From JAFMJV01 sp038251965 (lineage in GTDB: Bacteria; Chloroflexota; Limnocylindria; Limnocylindrales; CSP1-4), in the NCBI GenBank assembly GCA_038251965.1, contig JBBSAV010000003.1:11200-75199 (forward strand): 64,000 nucleotides of DNA. The letters run 5' to 3'. Under the pieces are notes generated by a model, which worked only from the letters and a program-made list of their open reading frames with translations, did no database searches and was not told the origin of the DNA. The position numbers and the translations under genes are program-made. Numbering within the stretch: position 1 is the first letter of the stretch; each line of letters begins with the position of its first letter. Positions 17,922-27,065 of this stretch are shown one piece after another.

Positions 17922-20399
17922 CTATGCGCCACCCGGCTCGGGTCTGAGGAACCCGCGCGCCGCGGGGGGCAGGAATATGGCGCGGCGCTCAGCCGAGATG
18001 TCGTCGAGGTCGCCGCTCCCCTCGGAAGCCGCCGGCTCGACCGAGGTCGCCCCAGGTGCGATGTGCGCGGGCACTACCAGCCCACTGGCGAGCTGCCGCA
18101 CATCGACGAACGTCTTGGCCACCGATACCTCCGGGCGTCCCAGCAGGAATCCCTGGCCGGCGCCGATGTCAAGCTCACGGATGACCCGCAGCTGCTGTAC
18201 CGTCTCGACGCCCTCGGCCACGATGCGCGCATCCTGGCTCAAGGCGAGGTCGCGCAGCGACTGCAGCACCGCACGCGAGCCCAGCCGGCGCACGCCATCC
18301 TGCACCAGCGACAGGTCGATCTTGACGATGTCGAATTGCACCTGCGAGAGCAAGCGCAGCCCGGCATTGCCGGCGCCCACGTCGTCAGCCGCGAGGCGCA
18401 GGCCGTACTGCTGCAGGGTCGCGAACGTTCGACGCAGACGTACCAGGTCATCGACCTCTTCGCGCTCGGTCAGCTCGATGATCACACGGCTCGGTGAGAT
18501 GCCATTGCGCACCAGGCTCTTCAGCAGCCAGGCGGCATCGAAGTCCTTGACTTCGAGGGTGCGCGGCGACAGGTTGAGGGTGAGCAGCCGGTCAGGCCCG
18601 ATGGCTCGGGCGCCATTCACGACCACCTCGATGCAGGCCAGGTCCAGCTCGACGGTGCGCCCTGAAGCCGCGGCTGCCGCGAACAGTCGTTCGGTGTTTG
18701 GCAGCGGCCCGTTCGGATCGGGTCGGATCAGACCTTCAAAGCCGAGGATGCGGCCGCTACGCAGGTCCACGATGGGTTGGAAGACGGGACTCAGCAGCTT
18801 GCCGGTGATGACCTCGGCCACGGCATTGCCGGTGACCGCGTTGTATTCGTCGGGCAGGTGGTCACGGTCGGCGTCGAAGACCTCGATCAAGCCGCGCCCG
18901 TGGCGCTTGGCCCAGTACAGTGCCGCGTCGGCCTGCTGGTAGACGAGACCGCCGTGGCGCGTGAACCACGGCACACCGGAGATTCCGCCGGAGAAGGCAC
19001 AGGAGCGGGCGCCCTCATGGGGACGCTTGCAGAAATGCAGGATCCGCTCTGCCACGCCGGTGGCGTCCTCGATGTCCGCACCCGGAAGCAGCATCGCGAA
19101 CTCGTCTCCGCCGGTTCGGAAGAGCAGGTCGTTGTCCCGCCCCTGTTCACGCATGGTTCGAGCCATCAAACGCAGCGTCTCATCGCCCGCAGCGTGGCCC
19201 TCTCGGTCATTCACGACCTTGAGGTCATCAAGGTCGAGCAGCACCACGCTGAAGGCTGTGCCACGTTCGTCGAACGCACTGATCTGGCGTGCCAGCTCCT
19301 CCTGGAAGGCGCGGTGGTTCCCCAGGCCGGTCAGCCCGTCCGCCAGCGCGTCCTCGCGAGCCTCGTGATACAGCACCTGCAGCTCCGTGCGCGAATCGGC
19401 CAGCTCCTCGAAGGGGTTGAGAAAGTAGCGGGCGAGCAAGACGACCGCCAGGATGGCGCTCGCGAGAAGGATGACGAACGCGAGGCGTAGCTGGGACGGG
19501 ATCGGCACCGAGGGGCTCGGCCACACCTGCAGCAGGGCCATGCGCGACCCGTCCCCATTGCCCCACAGAGGCAGCAGCGAGGGAGCCAATCCCATGGCTG
19601 CCAGCTGGTGTCCGGTCTCGGCGTCGCCCGCCACGATGCCCCCGACATGGCGTGTGAGTGACTCAAGATGGCGTTCGGCGCCAGCGGCCGGGTCCGCCGT
19701 CATCGGCGATCTCGCGATGACCTCTGATGAACCCATGTCCACGATCATCGAGGCGACCGCATCGGCCGACGACGAGCGGCCCCGGTCGAACAGTGCCGGG
19801 ACGTCCACCTCCACCGAGAGGACGCCGCCGTCACGCCCGCTCACCGAACGCAACGGAGCCGCGAGCAGTAATCGGCCCCCGTCACTCCTGGCGTGCGTGA
19901 CCGTATCGGCCGTGGCCGAGAGGGCCTGACCGCGCAACAGGGCATCGGCGCAAGCGTCGAACCGTTCGGCTCCGCGATCGCTGCCAAGCGGGATACTCCG
20001 ACCGTCCCCGGAGCGCACGATGCAGGCACCCGAGACGACCGCGCCGTCGCTGCCACGCAGCCCTTCGAGCACACGCGCCGCGGTTTGGCGCTCTGACGCA
20101 CCGCGAACACCATCGGCAAGCGTGCCCATGGCGGTGTTGCCGGCAGCGACCAGCAGTCGGCTCTCGATGGCCTGTTCGGTCGCGAGCAGGCCCGCGGCGG
20201 CTTCCGACGTCTGGTGGGCACGTTCGAGCTGGGGCACCGGCTCAACCTGGCCCAACAGTGATGCCGTCAGGTAGATACCCGCCGCCGTCGGCACCAGGGC
20301 GAGGGCGAGCATCGCCCCCCAAAGACGCCAGCGAACGGACCTGGGCGCCTCGATAGGACGCCAACGAAGAGCGACGCGCTCGGGATATGAGGTGGACAT
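17922..20399 (-). CDS. membrane GGDEF-EAL cyclic-di-GMP signalling protein
   Basis: 825 residues. Two membrane helices (about 24-46 and about 298-322) flank an extracytoplasmic sensor region of ~250 residues. Next come a GGDEF domain with intact FRTGGDEFAML (about residue 430), so probably diguanylate-cyclase competent, and a C-terminal EAL domain. The EAL signature reads EGL (GFEGLIRP, about residue 555), but the other expected acidic and Asn/Lys residues appear present (LTLNLSP, IELTEREE, ADDVGAG, VKIDLSL, VAEGVET). Phosphodiesterase activity is therefore possible. The start is ATG 20399 with GGGAG 6 nt upstream; the longer frame would absorb the argG regulatory region. It is divergent from argG across a region with ARG-box-like palindromes. 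Confidence 0.92.
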   Translation of the reverse strand: MSTSYPERVALRWRPIEAPRSVRWRLWGAMLALALVPTAAGIYLTASLLGQVEPVPQLERAHQTSEAAAGLLATEQAIESRLLVAAGNTAMGTLADGVRGASERQTAARVLEGLRGSDGAVVSGACIVRSGDGRSIPLGSDRGAERFDACADALLRGQALSATADTVTHARSDGGRLLLAAPLRSVSGRDGGVLSVEVDVPALFDRGRSSSADAVASMIVDMGSSEVIARSPMTADPAAGAERHLESLTRHVGGIVAGDAETGHQLAAMGLAPSLLPLWGNGDGSRMALLQVWPSPSVPIPSQLRLAFVILLASAILAVVLLARYFLNPFEELADSRTELQVLYHEAREDALADGLTGLGNHRAFQEELARQISAFDERGTAFSVVLLDLDDLKVVNDREGHAAGDETLRLMARTMREQGRDNDLLFRTGGDEFAMLLPGADIEDATGVAERILHFCKRPHEGARSCAFSGGISGVPWFTRHGGLVYQQADAALYWAKRHGRGLIEVFDADRDHLPDEYNAVTGNAVAEVITGKLLSPVFQPIVDLRSGRILGFEGLIRPDPNGPLPNTERLFAAAAASGRTVELDLACIEVVVNGARAIGPDRLLTLNLSPRTLEVKDFDAAWLLKSLVRNGISPSRVIIELTEREEVDDLVRLRRTFATLQQYGLRLAADDVGAGNAGLRLLSQVQFDIVKIDLSLVQDGVRRLGSRAVLQSLRDLALSQDARIVAEGVETVQQLRVIRELDIGAGQGFLLGRPEVSVAKTFVDVRQLASGLVVPAHIAPGATSVEPAASEGSGDLDDISAERRAIFLPPAARGFLRPEPGGA

Positions 20400-20598
20400 G
20401 GACTCTCCCTTTCGGGCCGGGCGCTCAGTCAAGCCCCTGGCTCGAAGGTCCGGTAGTGACCCGAAACGACTAGCCTGCGACAGGACCGTGCACCGACGCA
20501 CCGGCCGTATCCGGTGCCCCCTGCCACCACCGCTCGCCCACACTCCACCGGAGCCGACCCGGAGCGCCCTACGTATCGCCTGCTCGCGGTGCATGTAC

Positions 20599-20612
20599 TG
20601 CATGACTATGCA
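20599..20612. promoter_or_regulatory. ARG-box-like operator 1 (argG)
   Basis: TGCATGACTATGCA is a perfect 5-bp inverted repeat with a 4-bp spacer. It shares the core GCAT-N4-ATGC with a second site 30 bp away (centre to centre) and with a site before argR. It resembles actinobacterial ARG boxes rather than the TGAAT/ATTCA E. coli type. Confidence 0.55.
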
Positions 20613-20629
20613 ATAATCGGCCTGCACGC

Positions 20630-20641
20630 GCATGTTAATGC
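20630..20641. promoter_or_regulatory. ARG-box-like operator 2 (argG)
   Basis: GCATGTTAATGC, a perfect GCAT/ATGC inverted repeat with a 4-bp spacer, centred 30 bp (about three helical turns) from operator 1. ArgR hexamers typically bind two boxes. Confidence 0.5.
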
Positions 20642-20682
20642 AGGACAGTGAGCCTCGACAGCGCCGTGTACCTCGCACATCC

Positions 20683-20710
20683 GGGGCGTTCGGCGTGCGC
20701 CGGACGCCCC
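20683..20710 (+). other. strong hairpin in the argG 5' leader
   Basis: Arms 20683-20695 and 20698-20710 pair over 13 positions with one G-T wobble, around a tight loop. There is no T-run after it, so it is not a standard terminator for this strand. It lies about 70 nt before the argG start and may affect leader stability or attenuation. Confidence 0.5.
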
Positions 20711-20769
20711 TCGTGCACCCATAGCATCAAGCGCGAGTCGCAGGGGCTCGCTATCCAGGCACAAGGTTC

Positions 20770-20774
20770 GGAGG
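20770..20774 (+). promoter_or_regulatory. ribosome-binding site that decides the argG start
   Basis: GGAGG lies 3 nt before GTG 20778 and 6 nt before GTG 20781. The second spacing is the workable one, so 20781 is preferred. Confidence 0.65.
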
Positions 20775-20780
20775 TACGTG

Positions 20781-22037
<1,257 letters not shown>

Positions 22038-22040
22038 CAC

Positions 22041-23462
22041 ATGAAGGCTTGGGGTGGCCGCTTCAGCGCCCGACCGGATGCCGATGCGGCCGCCTTCGGG
22101 CGCTCCATCGAGGTCGATGTCGAGCTGGCGATCGAAGACATCGCCGGCTCGCTCGCCCACGTCGCGGGCCTGGTGCGAGCGGGGCTCCTGAGCGCAGCTG
22201 AGGCCGAGGCCATCAGTGGGGGCCTGCGCTCGATCGAGGCGGATGTGCGCGACGGTTCCATCGAGTGGGACCCCGCGCACGAAGACATCCACATGAACGT
22301 GGAGATGGTGCTGACCGAGCGCATCGGCCCCGTGGCCGGCAAGCTCCACACCGGCCGCTCACGCAACGACCAGGTCGCCACCGACCTGCGGCTGTACCTG
22401 CGACGCCGCATCGGCGAGATCCACGCCGCCATCATCGGCCTGGAACGGGCGCTCGTGGGCCTGGGTCTGGCCCATCGGGATGCGGTCATGCCTGGCCACA
22501 CCCACGTGCAGCCGGCCCAACCGGTGTTGTTCGCGCATCACCTGCTGGCCTACGTGGAGATGCTGGAGCGCGACCGCGGCCGCTTCTCCGATGCGCTGGG
22601 ACGCGCGGCGTTGTCGCCGTTGGGCTCCGGTGCGCTCGCAGGCGCCGGGTTCGCGCTGGATCGTGAGGCCACTGCGGAGGCGCTCGGCTTTGCCGGCGTC
22701 ACCCACAACTCCATCGACGCGGTGGGCGACCGCGACCCGGTGGTGGAGACCGTCAGCGCGGCTGCGCTGACGATGGCGCACCTCTCCCGCCTGGCCGAGG
22801 AGATCGTGTGGTGGAGCAACCCCAACTTCGGCTTCGTGCGGCCAGCGGATGCCTGGTCGACAGGCTCATCGATGATGCCCAACAAGCGCAACCCAGATCC
22901 CGCCGAGCTCGTCCGTGGTCGCAGCGCGCGCGTCATCGGCCATCTCGTCACCGCGCTGACCCTGCTCAAGGGGCTACCTGGCGGCTACCAGCGTGATCTG
23001 CAAGAGGACAAGCCAGCACTGATCGATGCACTGTCCGTGCTGGAGTCGTCACTGGACGTGATGGCCGGCATGGTGGCCACGCTGCAGATCGACGAGGCGC
23101 GCATGCTGGCCGCCGCGACGACCGGCTACACGACTGCGACGGCCGTGGCCGATGCCCTCGTGGAGATGGGTGTGCCCTTCCGCGACGGGCACCACATCGT
23201 GGGTTCGCTGGTGGCGCGGGCGGAGGCGGCCAGTGTGGAGCTGACCGAGCTTCCCGATGCTGATATCGCCGCTGCGCTGGCCGATTCGGCCGATCCGGTC
23301 GCGCGAGGCGCCGCGTCGGACCCCGAGGTGGCCGGTGAGCTCCGCGTCGCTGCCCGGCTTGAGAATGCCCTCGCGCGCCCTGATGTCGTCGGCGGCACCG
23401 CACCGGGTCGCGTACAGACCGAGTTGACCGCAGCGGCCGTTCGCCTGGGCATCGCCGAGTAG
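22041..23462 (+). CDS. argH: argininosuccinate lyase
   Basis: 473 residues, fumarase/aspartase superfamily. It releases arginine and fumarate in the last step. N-terminal KAWGGRFSARPD, the HTGRSRNDQVATDLRL helix and the signature GSSMMPNKRNPDPAEL with the mobile catalytic Ser loop are all present. It starts 3 bp after the argG stop and forms a two-gene operon with it. The next gene is convergent. A possible 7-bp stem (GATCGGG/CCCGATC) at 23466-23502 could terminate transcription but lacks a T-run. Confidence 0.96.
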   Translation: MKAWGGRFSARPDADAAAFGRSIEVDVELAIEDIAGSLAHVAGLVRAGLLSAAEAEAISGGLRSIEADVRDGSIEWDPAHEDIHMNVEMVLTERIGPVAGKLHTGRSRNDQVATDLRLYLRRRIGEIHAAIIGLERALVGLGLAHRDAVMPGHTHVQPAQPVLFAHHLLAYVEMLERDRGRFSDALGRAALSPLGSGALAGAGFALDREATAEALGFAGVTHNSIDAVGDRDPVVETVSAAALTMAHLSRLAEEIVWWSNPNFGFVRPADAWSTGSSMMPNKRNPDPAELVRGRSARVIGHLVTALTLLKGLPGGYQRDLQEDKPALIDALSVLESSLDVMAGMVATLQIDEARMLAAATTGYTTATAVADALVEMGVPFRDGHHIVGSLVARAEAASVELTELPDADIAAALADSADPVARGAASDPEVAGELRVAARLENALARPDVVGGTAPGRVQTELTAAAVRLGIAE

Positions 23463-23536
23463 GCACGATCGGGCGCCACGGACCAGCACGCAAGTTCCCG
23501 ATCAGTAGGCGTCTGGTGCTTCGACCGACGCCGACG

Positions 23537-24502
23537 TCAGGTGGGTCGTCTCCGGCTGACCACGGCGAAGCTCAGGAGCAGCCCCGTGCCCCCGATGGTC
23601 AGGGCCGCCGCCGTCTCGGCCGCCTCGAAGTCGGAGAAGCGCTCGAGCGGGACGACGAGTTCCATCCGCGTGACGTGCTGTTCCTCCCACGTGTCCCAAT
23701 CGGTGTCGAGTAGCTGCGCATCGAACCAGGCATAGAGCTGGCTCTCGGACATCGGCGAGCCCTCGTCGATACGGTACTGCTCCCGGAGGTGGAGCAGGCT
23801 CGGGACAGGGTCCCCGGAGTACCCGGGGTACCCGGAGTCGACCTGCCAGACGGCCCACGACTGCGCCAGGCTGGCCGCCAGGGCCGTCGAGCCGACCAGC
23901 GCAAGGGTCATCGCCAGCAGCGCCGAGAGCAAGAACGCGGGCAGGGTCCGACCCAGGACGGCACCGGCCAGCACGGCTAGGCCGAAGGCCATCAGGCCAC
24001 GGGCGATGAAGGTCAGGCCCTGCGAGCCGAGGTGGTTCATGCGAGGCACGTAGGCGCCGGGGTTCGATTCCCGCGTCAGCAGGACGCCGAGCAGCGCGAT
24101 CAGGATCAGGCTCGCGAGGAGGAGCGCGCCCATCGGCAGCAGCCGTTGCAGGAACCAGCGGACGCGGCTGGCGGCCAGCGACCACGCGAGCGGCGCAGTA
24201 CGGACCTCAAGCTCCCGTCCCACGAGCGGCACGCCGAGGATGAGCCCGAGGAGCACTGGCAACAGACCGGCGCCGGCGCCCATGAGCCAGCTCGCCTCGT
24301 CCGCGCGGATGCGGTTGAAGGCGTCCAGCACCGACCGGCAGGAGGGGTCACTGCTCTCGAGCAGGCACTCGGACGGCCCTACGGTGATGAGGCGGCTGGT
24401 GACCACGACGATGGCCACCGTCGTCGCGAGCACGAGCGCGAGGAACACCAGGACCTCACCGCGGTGGATCCGGTAGGTCAGTCGCGCGACGCTGAGCATC
24501 AC
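23537..24502 (-). CDS. ABC transporter permease (ABC-2 type exporter)
   Basis: 321 residues with about six membrane helices: an N-terminal anchor (VLVFLALVLATTVAIVVV), a pair around LLPVLLGLILGVPLVGRELE, further helices to about residue 200, then a long extracytoplasmic loop and a final helix. The EVRTAPLAWSLAASRVRWF stretch after helix 2 is typical of ABC-2 permeases. It overlaps the ATPase gene by 4 bp (ATGA). The exported substrate is unknown. Confidence 0.85.
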   Translation of the reverse strand: MMLSVARLTYRIHRGEVLVFLALVLATTVAIVVVTSRLITVGPSECLLESSDPSCRSVLDAFNRIRADEASWLMGAGAGLLPVLLGLILGVPLVGRELEVRTAPLAWSLAASRVRWFLQRLLPMGALLLASLILIALLGVLLTRESNPGAYVPRMNHLGSQGLTFIARGLMAFGLAVLAGAVLGRTLPAFLLSALLAMTLALVGSTALAASLAQSWAVWQVDSGYPGYSGDPVPSLLHLREQYRIDEGSPMSESQLYAWFDAQLLDTDWDTWEEQHVTRMELVVPLERFSDFEAAETAAALTIGGTGLLLSFAVVSRRRPT

Positions 24503-25377
24503 GGTGCGGCCGAGCCTTCCGGCCCAACAGTGGAACCGCGGGACGAAGCGAGGTAGCCCATGACCAGCTCCTCCAGGGTGGGCACCGGGAGGCTCGGGTC
24601 ATCCGACCGTCGCAGGCGTATGGGCGGACCTCCGGGGCGACGGAACGTCCCGATGTCGTCCACGGCCGGGCTTCCGTTGGCATAGACCCGATGCGAGTTC
24701 AGGGCCGCCTCGGTCGGGCCCTGTAGGGCGACGCGACCAGCGCTGAGCACGATCAGCCAGTCACAGACGTGCTCGACGTCGCTGACGATGTGTGAGGCGA
24801 GCAGGACGGTCACGCTGCGCGAGCGGACCTCGTCGAGAAGGATGGCGAGGAACTCCCCGCGCGCGAGCGGGTCGAGCGAGGCCAGTGGCTCGTCGAGCAG
24901 GTACACCGGGGCCCGTGTCCCGAGCGCGAGGGCCAGCGCCACCTGCGCCTGCTGGCCCCCGGACAGCTCGCCCGCCCGACGGTCCAACGGGATGCGCATC
25001 CGCTCCAACAGGTCGATGGCGTCGTCGCGATCGAACCCCGGTCGGAGCGTGCGCCCGAGCTCGATGTGGTCCGCGACCGTCAGGCCAGCGTAGAGGCCCA
25101 CCGACTGCGAGAGGTAGCCGACCTGCAGGAGTGCCTCACGACCGTGCCGACGGACGTCTAGGCCCATGACGCGGAGCGCACCCCGCTGCGGTCGCTCGAA
25201 CCCCACCCACGAACGGATGAGCGTCGACTTGCCCGCGCCATTGGGCCCGATGAGGGCGGCGATCGCGCCCACCGGGACGGCGACATCCACGTCCTCGAGC
25301 ACCATCGGGGCCTCCCGTCGATACCGATGGGAGACCCCGATGGCCTCAAGCGCTGGAACCGAGGTCGTGAGGCTCAC
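24499..25377 (-). CDS. ABC transporter ATP-binding protein
   Basis: 292-residue exporter-type ATPase. Walker A is IGPNGAGKSTLI, the signature is ELSGGQQAQVALALALG, Walker B plus D-loop is VYLLDEPLASLDPLAR, and the switch His is in LLASHIVSDVEHV. The unusual GQQAQ in the signature still keeps LSGGQ. It is coupled by ATGA overlap to the permease downstream. The first codon is an ATG at 25377. It precedes nothing else on its strand for about 45 bp. Confidence 0.93.
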   Translation of the reverse strand: MSLTTSVPALEAIGVSHRYRREAPMVLEDVDVAVPVGAIAALIGPNGAGKSTLIRSWVGFERPQRGALRVMGLDVRRHGREALLQVGYLSQSVGLYAGLTVADHIELGRTLRPGFDRDDAIDLLERMRIPLDRRAGELSGGQQAQVALALALGTRAPVYLLDEPLASLDPLARGEFLAILLDEVRSRSVTVLLASHIVSDVEHVCDWLIVLSAGRVALQGPTEAALNSHRVYANGSPAVDDIGTFRRPGGPPIRLRRSDDPSLPVPTLEELVMGYLASSRGSTVGPEGSAAP

Positions 25378-25420
25378 GAGCGCCGTATGTTTACGTCTTG
25401 AGCCTCTCGCGAACCCACGA

Positions 25421-25873
25421 TCAGCAGCCCTGCCAACTCTCCCGCCAACGTAGACTCGATGGCGTGTCGCTCCAGGTCGGGCTGAGGTCGATACGGACGC
25501 CGTTCAACGGGCCGAGCTTGTTCTGAATCACGGTGCCGTTGTCGACATCCCTGTACAGGCAGAACCGCTTGCCGTCTGGAACCCAGATCGTATACGAGGA
25601 CACACAATCGTTCCAGGTGCCAGATGGCGGCCAGGGCCGGTTGCAATCTCCAGACAGGGTGTGGGAGATGTCGCGCAGCCAGTCCTCCGCGACGCAGACC
25701 CACACGGAATCGTTGCCGTCGCTCGTGTCTGACTCCTCGTTCTCCCACAATCGAACCTTCGTGGCGTCACCAGATGAGCAACTACCCTGCGTACCAGCCA
25801 ATGCTTCGCCCGGCACGAGCATCAGCAGTGCAACCAAGCCGCCAACCACGGCGAGTCTGAGCGTACCCAACAC
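25421..25873 (-). CDS. small secreted Cys-rich protein
   Basis: About 150 residues with a clear signal peptide (LRLAVVGGLVALLMLVPGEALA, cleaved after AlaLeuAla) and a mature domain with six or more Cys, aromatic-rich segments (VWVCVAEDWL, YTIWVPDGKRFCLYRD) and no named family I can assign. The Cys pattern resembles small beta-sandwich exoproteins such as I36-type inhibitors, but this is weak. The start is GTG 25873 with GGAAGGGGG just upstream (TTG 25870 is possible); the longer frame to 26080 spans the promoter. G+C is lower than in its neighbours, which suggests transfer. Confidence 0.6.
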   Translation of the reverse strand: MLGTLRLAVVGGLVALLMLVPGEALAGTQGSCSSGDATKVRLWENEESDTSDGNDSVWVCVAEDWLRDISHTLSGDCNRPWPPSGTWNDCVSSYTIWVPDGKRFCLYRDVDNGTVIQNKLGPLNGVRIDLSPTWSDTPSSLRWRESWQGC

Positions 25874-25931
25874 GCACCCCCTTCCGATTGGGAAGACTTC
25901 GTGCCGAATGGCCGCTCTCAATCTACTCAAG

Positions 25932-25960
25932 ACAGTACATCTCAAGGCGAGGCATGTCAA
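25932..25960 (-). promoter_or_regulatory. promoter of the secreted protein gene (TTGACA-17-TACTGT)
   Basis: A perfect TTGACA (25955-25960) is followed on the minus strand by a 17-bp spacer and TACTGT (25932-25937). The leader before GTG 25873 would be about 50 nt. This is one of the best sigma-70-like matches in the window. Confidence 0.6.
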
Positions 25961-26003
25961 TGATATCGTGTAATCTAACTCATGATGTTTAGGACCAGTG
26001 AGT

Positions 26004-26327
26004 ATGTCGCAACTCGCGCATTTGGGACGCTGCTTCTCCCCGGGATACGAGTTCATGTCTGATTGGCACCTGCTTAGCACCTATGCGCTCGTCTTGCTGG
26101 CCATCGGCAACGACAACACCGCGACGCTGCGGCAAATCGGAGATGCGGTAGGGATCACCGAGCGCTCTACGCACCGCATCGTGGCGGAGTTGGTCGATGG
26201 CGGCTATCTCCACGTCACCAAGAACGGACGCAGGAACGTGTATCGCATCGAAGAGGAAGCTCGCCTCCGCCACCCGCTGACCCGAGATATCGAGGTTGGG
26301 GCACTGCTCGACCTCCTCAATGCATAG
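26004..26327 (+). CDS. winged-helix HTH regulator
   Basis: About 107 residues with a MarR/ArsR-like winged helix. LLSTYALVLLAIGNDNTATLRQIGDAVGITERSTHRIV gives helix 1 to the recognition helix (quoted in two parts: LLSTYALVLLAIGNDN, then LRQIGDAVGITERSTHRIV), and GGYLHVTKNGRRNVYRI is the wing. Such single-domain proteins usually bind DNA as dimers; no effector domain is present. Starts at GTG 25998, ATG 26004 or ATG 26055 are all possible; AGGA at 25991 fits 26004. It is divergent from the secreted protein gene and may regulate it. Confidence 0.72.
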   Translation: MSQLAHLGRCFSPGYEFMSDWHLLSTYALVLLAIGNDNTATLRQIGDAVGITERSTHRIVAELVDGGYLHVTKNGRRNVYRIEEEARLRHPLTRDIEVGALLDLLNA

Positions 26328-26372
26328 TGGGAGCAGGAACCCGCGATCGTCGCGGCGGCGAGCCACCTCAAC

Positions 26373-26771
26373 TCAGCCTGCGTGCGGCACCTCGATCCGG
26401 CACTCGAGGCCCACCACGCTCGCGAGCCTGGTATCCAGCGTTAGGAGTGTGCCGTCCAAGGCTTCGGCCAGCGCCACGTAGAGGGCATCCCAGCTTCGCA
26501 CGCGATCCCGCAGTTCCCAGGCACGGGCGAGCAGTGCCCGGTGGCCGAACCGCTCTCCAGGCCAGTCACGAAGATCTTCGACAGCCTGGTTGGCGGAAGT
26601 TCGGTCGAGTCGCCCGAGCATGAGATCACGCCGGATGATGCCGAGAACCTCAGCATCGACAAGGTGGGGCGCCGCCTGATCATCGTCGGCCAACATGCGT
26701 CGTCGCACGTCGTCGGCCAAGACCCCGTCAGCCACGACCTCGTAGAGACACGACGCGTCAACGATCAGCAT
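26373..26771 (-). CDS. vapC: PIN-domain toxin, VapC family
   Basis: 132 residues, a PIN-fold ribonuclease. Acidic catalytic residues are visible at MLIVDASCLYEV (Asp4), LVDAEVLGIIRR (Glu), RSWDALYVALAEAL (Asp) and LLTLDTRLA (Asp). It overlaps the antitoxin gene by 14 bp. Family toxins cut tRNA or rRNA when freed from VapB. Confidence 0.88.
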   Translation of the reverse strand: MLIVDASCLYEVVADGVLADDVRRRMLADDDQAAPHLVDAEVLGIIRRDLMLGRLDRTSANQAVEDLRDWPGERFGHRALLARAWELRDRVRSWDALYVALAEALDGTLLTLDTRLASVVGLECRIEVPHAG

Positions 26772-27003
26772 CGGGCCACGGGCCTCGGGATTCGTCGAGT
26801 GCCTGAAGGATGTCGGTTCGCGCGATGCCCGAAGGACGACGTTGCGTTCGCGCCAGCCACTCCTCCATTGACGGTCGACTTACCAGCCTCGCGGCCTCGC
26901 GTCGCAACAGATCGGGCACGGTAAGGCCGGCCTCGCCGGCGCGCTTGACCAAGCCGACATAGACCTCATCGGCGACATCACGGATCTGGATGGTCTTGGG
27001 CAT
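26758..27003 (-). CDS. vapB: VapB/FitA-type antitoxin
   Basis: 81 residues with an N-terminal ribbon-helix-helix pattern (TIQIRDVADEVYVGLVKRAG) and a C-terminal toxin-binding tail around SMEEWLART. It is located directly before vapC with overlap, as usual. The start ATG 27003 lies 6 nt after TAGGAT, so the mRNA may be leaderless. Confidence 0.85.
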   Translation of the reverse strand: MPKTIQIRDVADEVYVGLVKRAGEAGLTVPDLLRREAARLVSRPSMEEWLARTQRRPSGIARTDILQALDESRGPWPDADR

Positions 27004-27008
27004 AACCG

Positions 27009-27022
27009 CATCCTATCATGCG
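27009..27022 (-). promoter_or_regulatory. vapBC promoter/operator palindrome
   Basis: GCATGATAGGATGC on the minus strand is GCAT-N6-ATGC and contains the TAGGAT -10-like box (27010-27015), 6 nt before the vapB ATG. A second ATGC-N6-GCAT repeat overlaps it upstream. This is the expected place for VapB autoregulation. Confidence 0.4.
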
Positions 27023-27065
27023 TATGTGCATGTCTCCAGACCTCTGCGCATGTGCGCCACAGGAT

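Larger units (their letters stand above)
20400..20780. other. argG / GGDEF-EAL divergent intergenic region
   Basis: 381 bp without a gene. It holds two GCAT-N4-ATGC palindromes, a leader hairpin close to argG and the argG ribosome-binding site. The segment around 20570-20645 is clearly less GC-rich than its surroundings. Short frames on either strand show no family resemblance. Confidence 0.6.

Noticed and set aside
17922..20678. Longer start (20678) for the GGDEF-EAL protein
   Set aside because: The extra 93 codons cover the ARG-box-like region and have no ribosome-binding site; ATG 20399 has GGGAG at good spacing.
24050..24080. tRNA-like T-arm (GGGGTTCGATTCCC) on the plus strand
   Set aside because: It lies inside the ABC permease reading frame, and no acceptor stem, anticodon arm or CCA context can be built around it.
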